Position numbers and translations under genes: made by a program. A model generated the notes under the pieces. The model was given only the letters and a program-made list of their open reading frames with translations. It did no database searches and was not told the origin of the DNA. Below, in pieces: positions 1 to 14,325 of a DNA stretch of 64,000 bases. The DNA lies in contig CP136063.1 in assembly GCA_032622095.1 (NCBI GenBank), forward strand, positions 206,941,934 through 207,005,933, written 5' to 3'. Origin of the DNA: Siphonodentalium dalli (Eukaryota > Mollusca > Scaphopoda > Gadilida > Siphonodentaliidae). The stretch's first letter is position 1; each line of letters begins with the position of its first letter.

Positions 1-1209
1 ATGTAAACCAAGGAGAGGGGCCACACCTGCCATGTAAACCAAGGAGAGGGGCCACACATGTAAACCAAGGAGAGGGGCCACACCTGCCATGTAAACCAAG
101 GAGAGGGGCCACACCTGTCATGTTCTCTGTGAATGTAAACCAAGGAGAGAAGGCACACCTGACATGTGAATGTAAACCAAGGAGAGGAGCCACACCTGCC
201 ATGTAAACCGAGGAGAGGGTCCACACCTGCCATGTAAACCAAGGAGAGGGGCCATACCTGTCATGTTCTCTGTGAATGTAAACCAAGGAGAGGAGCCACA
301 CCTGACATGTGAATGTAAACCAAGGAGAGGAGCCACACCTGCCATGTAAACCAAGGAGAGGAGCCATACCTGCCATGTGAATGTAAACCAAGGAGAGGAG
401 CCACACCTGCCATGTAAACCAAGGAGAGGAGCCACACCTGTAAACCAAGGAGAGGAGCCACACCTGCCATGTAAACCAAGGAGAGGAGCCACACCTGCCA
501 TGTAAACCAAGGAGAGGAGCCACACCTGTAAACCAAGGAGAGGAGCCACACCTGTAAACCAAGGAGAGGAGCCACACCTGCCATGTAAACCAAGGAGAGG
601 AGCCACACCTGCCATGTAAACCAAGGAGAGGGGCCACAACTGTCATGTTCTCTGTGAATGTAAACCAAGGAGAGGATCCACACCTGACATGTGAATGTAA
701 ACCAAGGAGAGGAGCCATACCTGCCATGTGAATGTAAACCAAGGAGAGGAGCCACACCTGCCATGTAAACCAAGGAGAGGAGCCACACCTGTTAACCAAG
801 GAGAGGGGCCACACCTGCCATGTAAACCAAGGAGAGGAGCCACACCTGCCATGTAAACCAAGGAGAGGAGCCACACCTGACAAGTGAATGTAAACCAAGG
901 AGAGGGGCCACAACTGCCATGTAAACCAAGGAGAGGGGCCACACCTGCCATGTAAACCAAGGAGAGGGGCCACACCTGTAAACCAAGGAGAGGAGCCACA
1001 CCTAACATGTGAATGTAAACCAAGGAAAGGGGCCACACCTGTAAATCAAGGAGAGGAGCCACACCTGACATGTGAATGTAAACCAAGGAGAGGAGCCACA
1101 CCTGCCATGTAAACCAAGGAGAGGAGCCACACCTGTAAACCAAGGAGAGGGGCCACACATGCCATGTAAACCAAGGAGAGGAGCCACACCTGTAAACCAA
1201 GGAGAGGAG

Positions 1210-2985
1210 CCACACCTGCCATGTAAACCAAGGAGAGGGGCCACACCTATAAACCAAGGAGAGGAGCCACACCTGCAATGTAAACCAAGGAGAGGGGCCA
1301 CACCTGCCATGTAAACCAAGGAGAGGAGCCACACCTGACAAGTGAATGTAAACCAAGGAGAGGGGCCACAACTGCCATGTAAACCAAGGAGAGGGGCCAC
1401 ACCTGCCATGTAAACCAAGGAGAGGGGCCACACCTGTAAACCAAGGAGAGGAGCCACACCTGCCATGTAAACCAAGGAGAGGAGCCATACCTGCCATGTG
1501 AATGTAAACCAAGGAGAGGAGCCACACCTGCCATGTAAACAAAGGAGAGGAGCCACACCTGTCATGTGAATGTAAACCAAGGAGAGGGGCCACACCTGCC
1601 ATGTAAACAAAGGAGAGGAGCCACACCTGTAAATCAAGGAGAGGGGCCACACCTGTCATGTAAACCAAGGAGAGGAGCCACACCTGCCATGTAAACCAAG
1701 GAGAGGAGCCACACCTGACATGTGAATGTAAACCAAGGAGAGGAGCCACACCTGACATGTGAATGTAAACCAAGGAGAGGAGCCACACCTGACATGTAAA
1801 CCAAGGAGAGGAGCCACACCTGCCATTTAAACCAAGGAGAGGGGCCACACCTGTAAACCAAGGAGAGGGGCCACACCTGTAAACCAAGGAGAGGGGCCAC
1901 ACCTGTAAACCAAGGAGAGGGGCCACACCTGCCATGTAAACCAAGGAGAGGGGCCACACCTGCCATGTAAACCAAGGAGAGGGGCCACACCTGTAAACCA
2001 AGGAGAGGGGCCACACCTGTAAACCAAGGAGAGGGGCCACACCTGCCATGTAAACCAAGGAGAGGGGCCACACCTGCCATATAAACCAAGGAGAGGGGCC
2101 ACACCTGTCATGTAAACCAATGAGAGGGGCCACACCTGTCATGTGAATGTAAACCAAGGAGAGGGGCCACACCTGTCATGTGAATGTAAACCAAGGAGAG
2201 GGGCCACACCTGTCATGTTCTCTGTGAATGTAAACCAAGGAGAGGGGCCACACCTGTCATGTTCTCTGTGAATGTAAACCAAGGAGAGGGGCCACACCTG
2301 CCATGTAAACCAAGGAGAGGGGCCACACATGTCATGTTCTCTGTGAATGTAAACCAAGGAGAGGGGCCACACCTGCCATGTAAACCAAGGAGAGGGGCCA
2401 CACCTGACATGTGAATGTAAACCAAGGAGAGGGGCCACACCTGCCATGTAAACCAAGGAGAGGGGCCACACCTCTCATGTTCTCTGTGAATGTAAACCAA
2501 GGAGAGGGGCCACACCTGCCATGTAAACCAAGGAGAGGGGCCATACCTGTAAACCAAGGAGAGGGGCCACACCTGTCATGTTCTCTGTGAATGTAAAGCA
2601 AGGAGAGGAGCCACACCTGACATGTGAATGTAAACCAAGGAGAGGGGCCACACCTGCCATGTAAACCAAGGAGAGGGGCCACACATGTAAACCAAGGAGA
2701 GGGGCCACACCTGCCATGTAAACCAAGGAGAGGGGCCACACCTGTCATGTTCTCTGTGAATGTAAACCAAGGAGAGAAGGCACACCTGACATGTGAATGT
2801 AAACCAAGGAGAGGAGCCACACCTGCCATGTAAACCGAGGAGAGGGTCCACACCTGCCATGTAAACCAAGGAGAGGGGCCACACCTGTCATGTTCTCTGT
2901 GAATGTAAACCAAGGAGAGGAGCCACACCTGACATGTGAATGTAAACCAAGGAGAGGAGCCACACCTGCCATGTAAACCAAGGAG
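1210..2985. repeat. Segmental duplication inside the array, copy 1 (15,171-bp offset)
   Basis: The order of header types and of private variants in this block recurs at 16,381-18,156. Shared landmarks include two AAACAAAGG cores, a TAAATCAAGG core, an ATATAAACC header near 2,080, a TAAAGCAAGG core near 2,595 and a GAGAGAAGGCACACC core near 2,775. The two copies differ at only a few bases by eye, so the duplication is much younger than the array. Confidence 0.85.
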
Positions 2986-5900
2986 ATGAGCCACACCTGT
3001 AAACCAACGAGAGGGGCCACACCTGTCATGTTCTCTGTGAATGTAAACCAAGGAGAGGGGCCACACCTGCCATGTAAACCAAGGAGAGGAGCCACACCTG
3101 CCATGTAAACCAAGGAGAGGGGCCATACCTGTAAACCAAGGAGAGGGGCCACACCTGTCATGTTCTCTGTGAATGTAAACCAAGGAGAGGGGCCACACCT
3201 GCCATGTAAACCAAGGAGAGGAGCCACACCTGCCATGTAAACCAAGGAGAGGGGCCACACCTGTCATGTAAACCAAGGAGAGGGGCCACACCTGTCATGT
3301 TCTCTGTGAATGTAAACCAAGGGGAGGAGCCACACCTGACATGTGAATGTAAACCAAGGAGAGGAGCCACAGCTGCCATGTAAACCAAGGAGAGGAGCCA
3401 CACCTGTAAACCAAGGAGAGGGGCCACACCTGCCATGTAAACCAAGGAGAGGAGCCACACCTGCCATGTAAACCAAGGAGAGGAGCCACACCTGCCATGT
3501 AAACCAAGGAGAGGGGCCACACCTGTCATGTTCTCTGTGAATGTAAACCAAGGAGAGGAGCCACACCAGCCATGTAAACCAAGGAGAGGAGCCACACCTG
3601 CCATGTAAACCAAGGAGAGGGGCCACACCTGTAAACCAAGGAGAGGGGCCACACCTGACATGTGAATGTAAACCGAGGAGAGGAGCCACACCTGCCATGT
3701 AAACCAAGGAGAGGGGCCACACCTGCCATGTAAACCAAGGAGAGGGGCCACACCTGTCATGTTCTCAGTGAATGTAAACCAAGGAGAGGAGCCACACCTG
3801 CCATGTAAACCAAGGAGAGGAGCCACACCTGCCATGTAAACCAAGGATAGGGGCCACACCTGCCATGTAAACCAAGGAGAGGGGCCACACCTGTCATGTT
3901 CTCTGTGAATGTAAACCAAGGAGAGGAGCCACACCTGCCATGTAAACCGAGGAGAGGAGCCACACCTGCCATGTAAACCAAGGAGAGGGGCCACACCTGT
4001 CATGTAAACCAAGGAGAGGGGCCACACCTGTCATGTTCTCTGTGAATGTAAACCAAGGAGAGGAGCCACACCTGACATGTGAATGTAAACCAAGGAGAGG
4101 AACCACACCTGCCATGTAAACCAAGGAGAGGGGCCACACCTGCCATGTAAACCAAGGAGAGGGGCCACACCTGCCATGTAAACCAAGGAGAGGGGCCAAA
4201 CCTGCCATGTAAACCAAGGAGAGGAGCCAAACCTGCCATGTAAACCAAGGAGAGGAGCCACACCTGCCATGTAAACCAAGGAGAGGGGCCAAACCTGCCA
4301 TGTAAACCAAGGAGAGGGGCCAAACCTGCCATGTAAACCAAGGAGAGGGGCCACACCTGTCATGTAAACCAAGGAGAGGGGCCACACCTGACATGTAAAC
4401 CAAGGAGAGGAGCCACACCTGCCATGTAAACCAAGTAGAGGGGCCAAACCTGCCATGTAAACCAAGTAGAGGAGCCAAACCTGCCATGTAAACCAAGGAG
4501 AGGAGCCACACCTGCCATGTAAACCAAGGAGAGGGGCCAAACCTGCCATGTAAAACAAGGAGAGAGGCCACACCTGTCATGTTCTCTGTGAATGTAAACC
4601 AAGGAGAGGAGCCACACCTGACATGTGAATGTAAACCAAGGAGAGGAGCCACACCTGCCATGTAAACCAAGGAGAGGAGCCAAACCTGCCATGTAAACCA
4701 AGGAGAGGAGCCACACCTGTCATGTAAACCAAGGAGAGGAGCCACACCTGCCATGTAAACCAAGGAGAGGGGCCACACCTGCCATGTAAACCAAGGAGAG
4801 GAGCCACACCTGCCATGTAAACCAAGGAGAGGAGCCACACCTGCCATGTAAACCAAGGAGAGGAGCCACACCTGTCATGTTCTCTGTGAATGTAAACCAA
4901 GGAGAGGAGCCACACCTGACATGTGAATGTAAACCAAGGAGAGGAGCCACACCTGCCATGTACACCAAGGAGAGGGGCCAAACCTGCCATGTAAACCAAG
5001 GAGAGGAGCCAAACCTGCCATGTAAACCAAGGAGAGGGGCCACACCTGTCATGTTCTCTGTGAATGTAAACCAAGGAGAGGAGCCACACCTGACATGTGA
5101 ATGTAAACCAAGGAGAGGAGCCACACCTGCCATGTAAACCAAGGAGAGGAGCCAAACCTGCCATGTAAACCAAGGAGAGGAGCCACACCTGCCATGTAAA
5201 CCAAGGAGAGGAGCCACACCTGCCATGTAAACCAAGGAGAGGAGCTACACCTGACATGTGAATGTAAACCAAGGAGAGGAGCCACACCTGCCATGTAAAC
5301 CAAGGAGAGGGGCCAAACCTGCCATGTAAACCAAGGAGAGGAGCCAAACCTGCCATGTAAACCAAGGAGAGGAGCCACACCTGCCATGTAAACCAAGGAG
5401 AGGGGCCAAACCTGCCATGTAAACCAAGGAGAGGAGCCACACCTGCCATGTAAACCAAGGAGAGGGGCCAAACCTGCCATGTAAACCAAGGAGAGGAGCC
5501 ACACCTGCCATGTAAACCAAGGAGAGGAGCCACACCTGCCATGTAAACCAAGGAGAGGAGCCACACCTGCCATGTAAACCAAGGAGAGGAGCCACACCTG
5601 TCATGTAAACCAAGGAGAGGGGCCAAACCTGCCATGTAAACCAAGGAGAGGGGCCAAACCTGCCATGTAAACCAAGGATAGGAGCCACACCTGCCATGTA
5701 AACCAAGGAGAGGAGCCACACCTGCCATGTAAACCAAGGAGAGGAGCCACACCTGTCATGTAAACTAAGGAGAGGGGGCACACCTGTCATGTTCTCTGTG
5801 AATGTAAACCAAGGAGAGGATCCACACCTGCCATGTGAATGTAAACCAAGGAGAGGAGCCACACCTGCCATGTAAACCAAGGAGAGGAGCCATACCTGCC

Positions 5901-8099
5901 ATGTGAATGTAAACCAAGGAGAGGAGCCACACCTGTCATGTAAACCAAGGAGAGGGGCCACACCTGTCATGTTCTCTGTGAATGTAAACCAAGGAGAGGA
6001 TCCACACCTGCCATGTGAATGTAAACCAAGGAGAGGAGCCACACCTGCCATGTAAACCAAGGAGAGGAGCCATACCTGCCATGTGAATGTAAACCAAGGA
6101 GAGGAGCCACACCTGCCATGTAAACCAAGGAGAGGAGCCACACCTGTAAACCAAGGAGAGGGGCCACACCTGCCATGTAAACCAAGGAGAGGAGCCACAC
6201 CTGCCATGTAAACCAAGGAGAGGAGCCATACCTGCCATGTGAATGTAAACCAAGGAGAGGAGCCACACCTGCCATGTAAACCAAGGAGAGGAGCCACACC
6301 TGTAAACCAAGGAGAGGGGCCACACCTGCCATGTAAACCAAGGAGAGGAGCCACACCTGCCATGTAAACCAAGGAAAGGAGCCACACCTGTCATGTGAAT
6401 GTAAACCAAGGAGAGGGGCCACACCTGTAAATCAAGGAGAGGAGCCACACCTGACATGTGAATGTAAACCAAGGAGAGGGGCCACACCTGTAAATCAAGG
6501 AGAGGAGCCACACCTGACATGTGAATGTAAACCAAGGAGAGGAGCCACACCTGCCATGTAAACCAAGGAGAGGAGCCACACCTGCCAAGTAAACCAAGGA
6601 GAGGAGCCACACCTGTAAACCAAGGAAAGGAGCCACACCTGCCATGTAAACCAAGGAGAGGAGCCACACCTGACATGTGAATGTAAACCAAGAAGAGGGG
6701 CCACAACTGCCATGTAAACCAAGGAGAGGGGCCACACGTGCCATGTAAACCAAGGAGAGGGGCCACACCTGTAAACCAAGGAGAGGAGCCACACCTGCCA
6801 TGTAAACCAAGGAGAGGAGCCATACCTGCCATGTGAATGTAAACCAAGGAGAGGAGCCACACCTGCCATGTAAACAAAGGAGAGGAGCCACACCTGTCAT
6901 GTGAATGTAAACCAAGGAGAGGGGCCACACCTGCCATGTAAACAAAGGAGAGGAGCCACACCTGTAAATCAAGGAGAGGGGCCACACCTGTCATGTAAAC
7001 CAAGGAGAGGGGCCACACCTGACATGTGAATGTAAACCAAGGAGAGGAGCCACACCTGCCATGTAAACCAAGGAGAGGAGCCATACCTGCCATGTAAATC
7101 AAGGAGAGGAGCCACACCTGTAAACCAAGGAGAGGAGCCACACCTGCCATGTAAACCAAGGAGAGGAGCCACACCTGTAAACCAAGGAGAGGAGCCATAC
7201 CTGCCATGTGAATGTAAACCAAGGAGAGGAGCCACACCTGCCATGTAAACCAATGAGAGGGGCCACACCTGTAAACCAAGGAGAGGAGCCACACCTGCCA
7301 TGTAAACCAAGGAGAGGAGCCACACCTGACATGTGAATGTAAACCAAGGAGAGGAGCCACACCTGTCATGTAAACCAAGGAGAAGGGCCACACCTGCCAT
7401 GTAAACCAAGGAGAGGGGCCACACCTGTAAACCAAGGAGAGGAGCCACACCTGCCATGTAAACCAAGGAGAGGAGCCACACCTGTAAACCAAGGAGAGGA
7501 GCCATACCTGCCATGTGAATGTAAACCAAGGAGAGGAGCCACACCTGCCATGTAAACCAAGGAGAGGGGCCACACCTGTAAACCAAGGAGAGGAGCCACA
7601 CCTGCCATGTAAACCAAGGAGAGGAGCCACACCTGACATGTGAATGTAAACCAAGGAGAGGAGCCACACCTGTCATGTAAACCAAGGATAGGAGCCACAC
7701 CTGTAAACCAAGGAGAGGAGCCACACCTGTCATGTGAATGTAAACCAAGGAGAGGGGCCACACCTGACATGTGAACGTAAACCAAGGAGAGGGGCCACAC
7801 CTGTCATGTAAATCAAGGAGAGGGGCCACACCTGCCATGTAAACCAAGGAGAGGAGCCACACCTGACATGTGAACGTAAACCAAGGAGAGGGGCCACACC
7901 TGTCATGTAAACCAAGGAGAGGGGCCACACCTGCCATGTAAACCAAGGAGAGGAGCCACACCTGACATGTGAACGTAAACCAAGGAGAGGGGCCACACCT
8001 GTCATGTAAACCAAGGAGAGGGGCCACACCTGCCATGTAATCCAAGGAGAGGAGCCACACCTGCCATGTAAACCAAGGAGAGGAGCCACACCTGACATG

Positions 8100-8840
8100 T
8101 GAATGTAAACCAAGGAGAGGGGCCACACCTGACATGTGAATGTAAACCAAGGAGAGGAGCCACACCTGCCATGTAAACCAAGGAGAGGAGCCACACCTGC
8201 CATGTAAATGTAAACCAAGGAGAGGGGCCACACCTGACATGTGAATGTAAACCAAGGAGAGGAGCCACACCTGCCATGTAAACCAAAGAGAGGAGCCACA
8301 CCTGACATGTGAATGTAAACCAAGGAGATGAGCCACACCTGCCATGTAAATGTAAACCAAGGAGAGGGGCCACACCTGACATGTGAATGTAAACCAAGGA
8401 GAGGAGCCACACCTGCCATGTAAACCAAAGAGAGGAGCCACACCTGACATGTGAATGTAAACCAAGGAGAGGGGCCACACCTGACATGTGAATGTAAACC
8501 AATGAGAGGGGCCACACCTGCCATGTAAACCAAGGAGAGGGGCCACACCTGCCATGTAAACCAAAGAGAGGAGCCACACCTGACATGTGAATGTAAACCA
8601 ATGAGAGGGGCCACACCTGCCATGTAAACCAAGGAGAGGGGCCACACCTGCCATGTAAACCAAGGAGAGGGGCCACACCTGTCATGTTCTCTGTGAATGT
8701 AAACCAAGGAGAGGAGCCACACCTGACATGTGAATGTAAACCAAGGAGAGGAGCCACACCTGCCATGTGAATGTAAACCAAAGAGAGGAGCCACACCTGA
8801 CATGTGAATGTAAACCAAAGAGAGGAGCCACACCTGCCAT
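8100..8840. repeat. Segmental duplication inside the array, copy 1 (10,076-bp offset)
   Basis: The unusual header CCATGTAAATG, the AAACCAAAGAGAGG cores, AAACCAATGAGAGG cores and a GAGATGAGCC core occur here and again, in the same order, at 18,176-18,916. Few differences are visible. Confidence 0.8.
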
Positions 8841-8999
8841 GTAAACCAAGGAGCCACACCTGCCATGTAAACCAAGGAGAGGGGCCACACCTGTCATGTT
8901 CTCTGTGAATGTAAACCAAGGAGAGGAGCCACACCTGACATGTGAATGTAAACCAAGGAGAGGAGCCACACCTGCCATGTAAACCAAGGAGAGGAGCCA

Positions 9000-10690
9000 C
9001 ACCTGCCATGTAAACCAAGGAGAGGAGCCAAACCTGCCATGTAATCCAAGGAGAGGAGCCACACCTGTCATGTTCTCTGTGAATGTAAACCAAGGAGAGG
9101 AGCCACACCTGACATGTGAATGTAAACCAAGGAGAGGAGCCAAACCTGCCATATAAACCAAGGAGAGGAGCCAAACCTGCCATGTAAACCAAGGAGAGGA
9201 GCCACACCTGCCATGTAAACCAAGGAGAGGGGCCAAACCTGCCATGTAAACCAAGGAGAGGGGCCACACCTGCCATGTAAACCAAGGAGAGGAGCCACAC
9301 CTGACATGTGAATGTAAACCAAGGAGAGGAGCCACACCTGCCATGTAAACCAAGGAGAGGGGCCAAACCTGCCATGTAAACCAAGGAGAGGAGCCACACC
9401 TGCCATGTAAACCAAGGAGAGGAGCCACACCTGCCATGTAAACCAAGGAGAGGAGCCACACCTGCCATGTAAACCAAGGAGAGGAGCCACACCTGTCATG
9501 TAAACCAAGGAGAGGGGCCAAACCTGCCATGTAAACCAAGGAGAGGGGCCACACCTGACATGTGAATGTAAACCAAGGAGAGGAGCCACACCTGCCATGT
9601 AAACCAAGGAGAGGAGCCACACCTGCCATGTAAACCAAGGAGAGGAGCCACACCTGTCATGTAAACCAAGGAGAGGGGGCACACCTGTCATGTTCTCTGT
9701 GAATGTAAACCAAGGAGAGGATCCACACCTGCCATGTGAATGTAAACCAAGGAGAGGAGCCACACCTGCCATGTAAACCAAGAAGAGGAGCCATACCTGC
9801 CATGTGAATGTAAACCAAGGAGAGGAGCCACACCTGTCATGTAAACCAAGGAGAGGGTCCACACCTGTCATGTTCTCTGTGAATGTAAACCAAGGAGAGG
9901 ATCCACACCTGACATGTGAATGTAAACCAAGGAGAGGAGCCACACCTGCCATGTAAACCAAGGAGAGGAGCCATACCTGCCATGTGAATGTAAACCAAGG
10001 AGAGGAGCCACACCTGCCATGTAAACCAAGGAGAGGAGCCACACCTGTAAACCAAGGAGAGGAGCCACACCTGCCATGTAAACCAAGGAGAGGAGCCACA
10101 CCTGCCATGTAAACCAAGGAGAGGAGCCACACCTGTAAAACAAGGAGAGGAGCCACACCTGTAAACCAAGGAGAGGAGCCACACCTGCCATGTAAACCAA
10201 GGAGAGGGGCCACACCTGCCATGTAAACCAAGGAGAGGGGCCACACCTGTAAACCAAGGAGAGGAGCCACACCTGTAAACCAAGGAGAGGAGCCACACCT
10301 GTAAACCAAGGAGAGGAGCCACACCTGCCATGTAAACCAAGGAGAGGAGCCACACCTGCCATGTAAACCAAGGAGAGGGGCCACACCGGTCATGTTCTCT
10401 GTGAATGTAAACCAAGGAGAGGATCCACACCTGACATGTGAATGTAAACCAAGGAGAGGAGCCATACCTGCCATGTGAATGTAAACCAAGGAGAGGAGCC
10501 ACACCTGCCATGTAAACCAAGGAGAGGAGCCACACCTGTAAATCAAGGAGAGGGGCCACACCTGCCATGTAAACCAAGGAGAGGAGCCACACCTGCCATG
10601 TAAACCAAGGAGAGGAGCCACACCTGACAAGTGAATGTAAACCAAGGAGAGGGGCCACAACTGCCATGTAAACCAAGGAGAGGGGCCACA
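9000..10690. repeat. Segmental duplication inside the array, copy 1 (about 5,326-bp offset)
   Basis: The run of CCAAACC-type units, the GGGGGCACACC core near 9,675, the GGATCCACACC cores and the following 26-bp units reappear in the same order at 14,326-16,015. The offset drifts from 5,326 to 5,325, which indicates at least one single-base indel between the copies. Confidence 0.8.
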
Positions 10691-11846
10691 CCTGCCATGT
10701 AAACCAAGGAGAGGGGCCACACCTGTAAACCAAGGAGAGGAGCCACACCTGACATGTGAATGTAAACCAAGGAGAGGGGCCACACCTGTAAATCAAGGAG
10801 AGGAGCCACACCTGACATGTGAATGTAAACCAAGGAGAGGAGCCACACCTGCCATGTAAACCAAGGAGAGGAGCCACACCTGCCAAGTAAACCAAGGAGA
10901 GGAGCCACACCTGTAAACCAAGGAGAGGAGCCACACCTGCCATGTAAACCAAGGAGAGGGGCCACACCTATAAACCAAGGAGAGGAGCCACACCTGCCAT
11001 GTAAACCAAGGAGAGGGGCCACACCTGCCATGTAAACCAAGGAGAGGAGCCACACCTGACAAGTGAATGTAAACCAAGGAGAGGGGCCACAACTGCCATG
11101 TAAACCAAGGAGAGGGGCCACACCTGCCATGTAAACCAAGGAGAGGGGCCACACCTGTAAACCAAGGAGAGGAGCCACACCTGCCATGTAAACCAAGGAG
11201 AGGAGCCATACCTGCCATGTGAATGTAAACCAAGGAGAGGAGCCACACCTGCCATGTAAACAAAGGAGAGGAGCCACACCTGTCATGTGAATGTAAACCA
11301 AGGAGAGGGGCCACACCTGCCATGTAAACAAAGGAGAGGAGCCACACCTGTAAATCAAGGAGAGGGGCCACACCTGTCATGTAAACCAAGGAGAGGAGCC
11401 ACACCTGCCATGTAAACCAAGGAGAGGAGCCACACCTGACATGTGAATGTAAACCAAGGAGAGGAGCCACACCTGACATGTGAATGTAAACCAAGGAGAG
11501 GAGCCACACCTGACATGTAAACCAAGGAGAGGAGCCACACCTGCCATGTAAACCAAGGAGAGGGGCCACACCTGTAAACCAAGGAGAGGGGCCACACCTG
11601 TAAACCAAGGAGAGGGGCCACACCTGTAAACCAAGGAGAGGGGCCACACCTGCCATGTAAACCAAGGAGAGGGGCCACACCTGCCATGTAAACCAAGGAG
11701 AGGGGCCACACCTGTCATGTAAACCAAGGAGAGGGGCCACACCTGTCATGTTCTCTTTGAATGTAAACCAAGGAGAGGAGCCACACCTGCCATGTAAACC
11801 AAGGAGAGGAGCCACACCTGCCATGTAAACCAAGGAGAGTGGCCAC
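10560..11846. repeat. 1,287-bp tandem higher-order unit, copy 1
   Basis: This block of roughly 40 minisatellite units is repeated directly next to itself at 11,847-13,133. Landmarks recur at exactly +1,287 bp: the AAACAAAGG pair, the run of 26-bp G-type units, and a TTCTCTTTGAATG header that differs from the usual TTCTCTGTGAATG. End points are approximate because the phase of a tandem duplication in a repeat is arbitrary. Confidence 0.85.
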
Positions 11847-13133
11847 ACCTGTCATGTAAACCAAGGAGAGGGGCCACACCTGCCATGTAAACCAAGGAGA
11901 GGAGCCACACCTGACAAGTGAATGTAAACCAAGGAGAGGGGCCACAACTGCCATGTAAACCAAGGAGAGGGGCCACACCTGCCATGTAAACCAAGGAGAG
12001 GGGCCACACCTGTAAACCAAGGAGAGGAGCCACACCTGACATGTGAATGTAAACCAAGGAGAGGGGCCACACCTGTAAATCAAGGAGAGGAGCCACACCT
12101 GACATGTGAATGTAAACCAAGGAGAGGAGCCACACCTGCCATGTAAACCAAGGAGAGGAGCCACACCTGCCAAGTAAACCAAGGAGAGGAGCCACACCTG
12201 TAAACCAAGGAGAGGAGCCACACCTGCCATGTAAACCAAGGAGAGGGGCCACACCTATAAACCAAGGAGAGGAGCCAGACCTGCCATGTAAACCAAGGAG
12301 AGGGGCCACACCTGCCATGTAAACCAAGGAGAGGAGCCACACCTGACAAGTGAATGTAAACCAAGGAGAGGGGCCACAACTGCCATGTAAACCAAGGAGA
12401 GGCGCCACACCTGCCATGTAAACCAAGGAGAGGGGCCACACCTGTAAACCAAGGAGAGGAGCCACACCTGCCATGTAAACCAAGGAGAGGAGCCATACCT
12501 GCCATGTGAATGTAAACCAAGGAGAGGAGCCACACCTGCCATGTAAACAAAGGAGAGGAGCCACACCTGTCATGTGAATGTAAACCAAGGAGAGGGGCCA
12601 CACCTGCCATGTAAACAAAGGAGAGGAGCCACACCTGTAAATCAAGGAGAGGGGCCACACCTGTCATGTAAACCAAGGAGAGGAGCCACACCTGCCATGT
12701 AAACCAAGGAGAGGAGCCACACCTGACATGTGAATGTAAACCAAGGAGAGGAGCCACACCTGACATGTGAATGTAAACCAAGGAGAGGAGCCACACCTGA
12801 CATGTAAACCAAGGAGAGGAGCCACACCTGCCATGTAAACCAAGGAGAGGGGCCACACCTGTAAACCAAGGAGAGGGGCCACACCTGTAAACCAAGGAGA
12901 GGGGCCACACCTGTAAACCAAGGAGAGGGGCCACACCTGCCATGTAAACCAAGGAGAGGGGCCACACCTGCCATGTAAACCAAGGAGAGGGGCCACACCT
13001 GTCATGTAAACCAAGGAGAGGGGCCACACCTGTCATGTTCTCTTTGAATGTAAACCAAGGAGAGGAGCCACACCTGCCATGTAAACCAAGGAGAGGAGCC
13101 ACACCTGCCATGTAAACCAAGGAGAGTGGCCAC
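11847..13133. repeat. 1,287-bp tandem higher-order unit, copy 2
   Basis: Direct tandem partner of 10,560-11,846. Private differences include GAGCCAGACC near 12,275 and AGGCGCCACA near 12,402, which copy 1 lacks. This shows the sparse divergence between the copies. Confidence 0.85.
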
Positions 13134-14325
13134 ACCTGTCATGTAAACCAAGGAGAGGGGCCACACCTGTCATGTTCTCTGTGAATGTAAACCAAGGAGA
13201 GGAGCCACACCTGACATGTGAATGTAAACCAAGGAGAGGAGCCACACCTGCCATGTAAACCAAGGAGAGGGGCCAAACCTGCCATGTAAACCAAGGAGAG
13301 GAGCCAAACCTGCCATGTAAACCAAGGAGAGGAGCCACACCTGCCATGTAAACCAAGGAGAGGGGCCAAACCTGCCATGTAAACCAAGGAGAGGAGCCAA
13401 ACCTGCCATGTAAACCAAGGAGAGGAGCCACACCTGCCATGTAAACCAAGGAGAGGGGCCAAACCTGCCATGTAAACCAAGGAGAGGGGCCACACCTGTC
13501 ATGTTCTCTGTGAATGTAAACCAAGGAGAGGAGCCACACCTGACATGTGAATGTAAACCAAGGAGAGGAGCCACACCTGCCATGTAAACCAAGGAGAGGG
13601 GCCAAACCTGCCATGAAAACCAAGGAGAGGAGCCAAACCTGCCATGTAAACCAAGGAGAGGAGCCACACCTGCCATGTAAACCAAGGAGAGGGGCCAAAC
13701 CTGCCATGTAAACCAAGGAGAGGGGCCAAACCTGCCATGTAAACCAAGGAGCGGGGCCACACCTGTCAAGTAAACCAAGGAGAGGGGCCACACCTGACAT
13801 GTAAACCAAGGAGAGGAGCCACACCTGCCATGTAAACCAAGGAGAGGGGCCAAACCTGCCATGTAAACCAAGGAGAGGAGCCAAACCTGCCATGTAAACC
13901 AAGGAGAGGAGCCACACCTGCCATGTAAACCAAGGAGAGGGGCCAAACCTGCCATGAAAACCAAGGAGAGGGGCCACACCTGTCATGTTCTCTGTGAATG
14001 TAAACCAAGGAGAGGAGCCACACCTGACATGTGAATGTAAACCAAGGAGAGGAGCCACACCTGCCATGTAAACCAAGGAGAGGAGCCACACCTGCCATGT
14101 AAACCAAGGAGAGGAGCCACACCTGCCATGTAAACCAAGGAGAGGAGCCACACCTGCCATGTAAACCAAGGAGAGGGGCCAAACCTGCCATGTAAACCAA
14201 GGAGAGGGGCCACACCTGTCATGTTCTCTGTGAATGTAAACCAAGGAGAGGAGCCACACCTGACATGTGAATGTAAACCAAGGAGAGGAGCCACACCTGC
14301 CATGTAAACCAAGGAGAGGAGCCAC

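Noticed and set aside
1072-1314. Sense-strand open frames in the array (for example 1,072-1,314 and 4,877-5,137)
   Set aside because: They are stretches where units of 26 and 31 bp happen to keep the TAA out of frame; no independent coding evidence.
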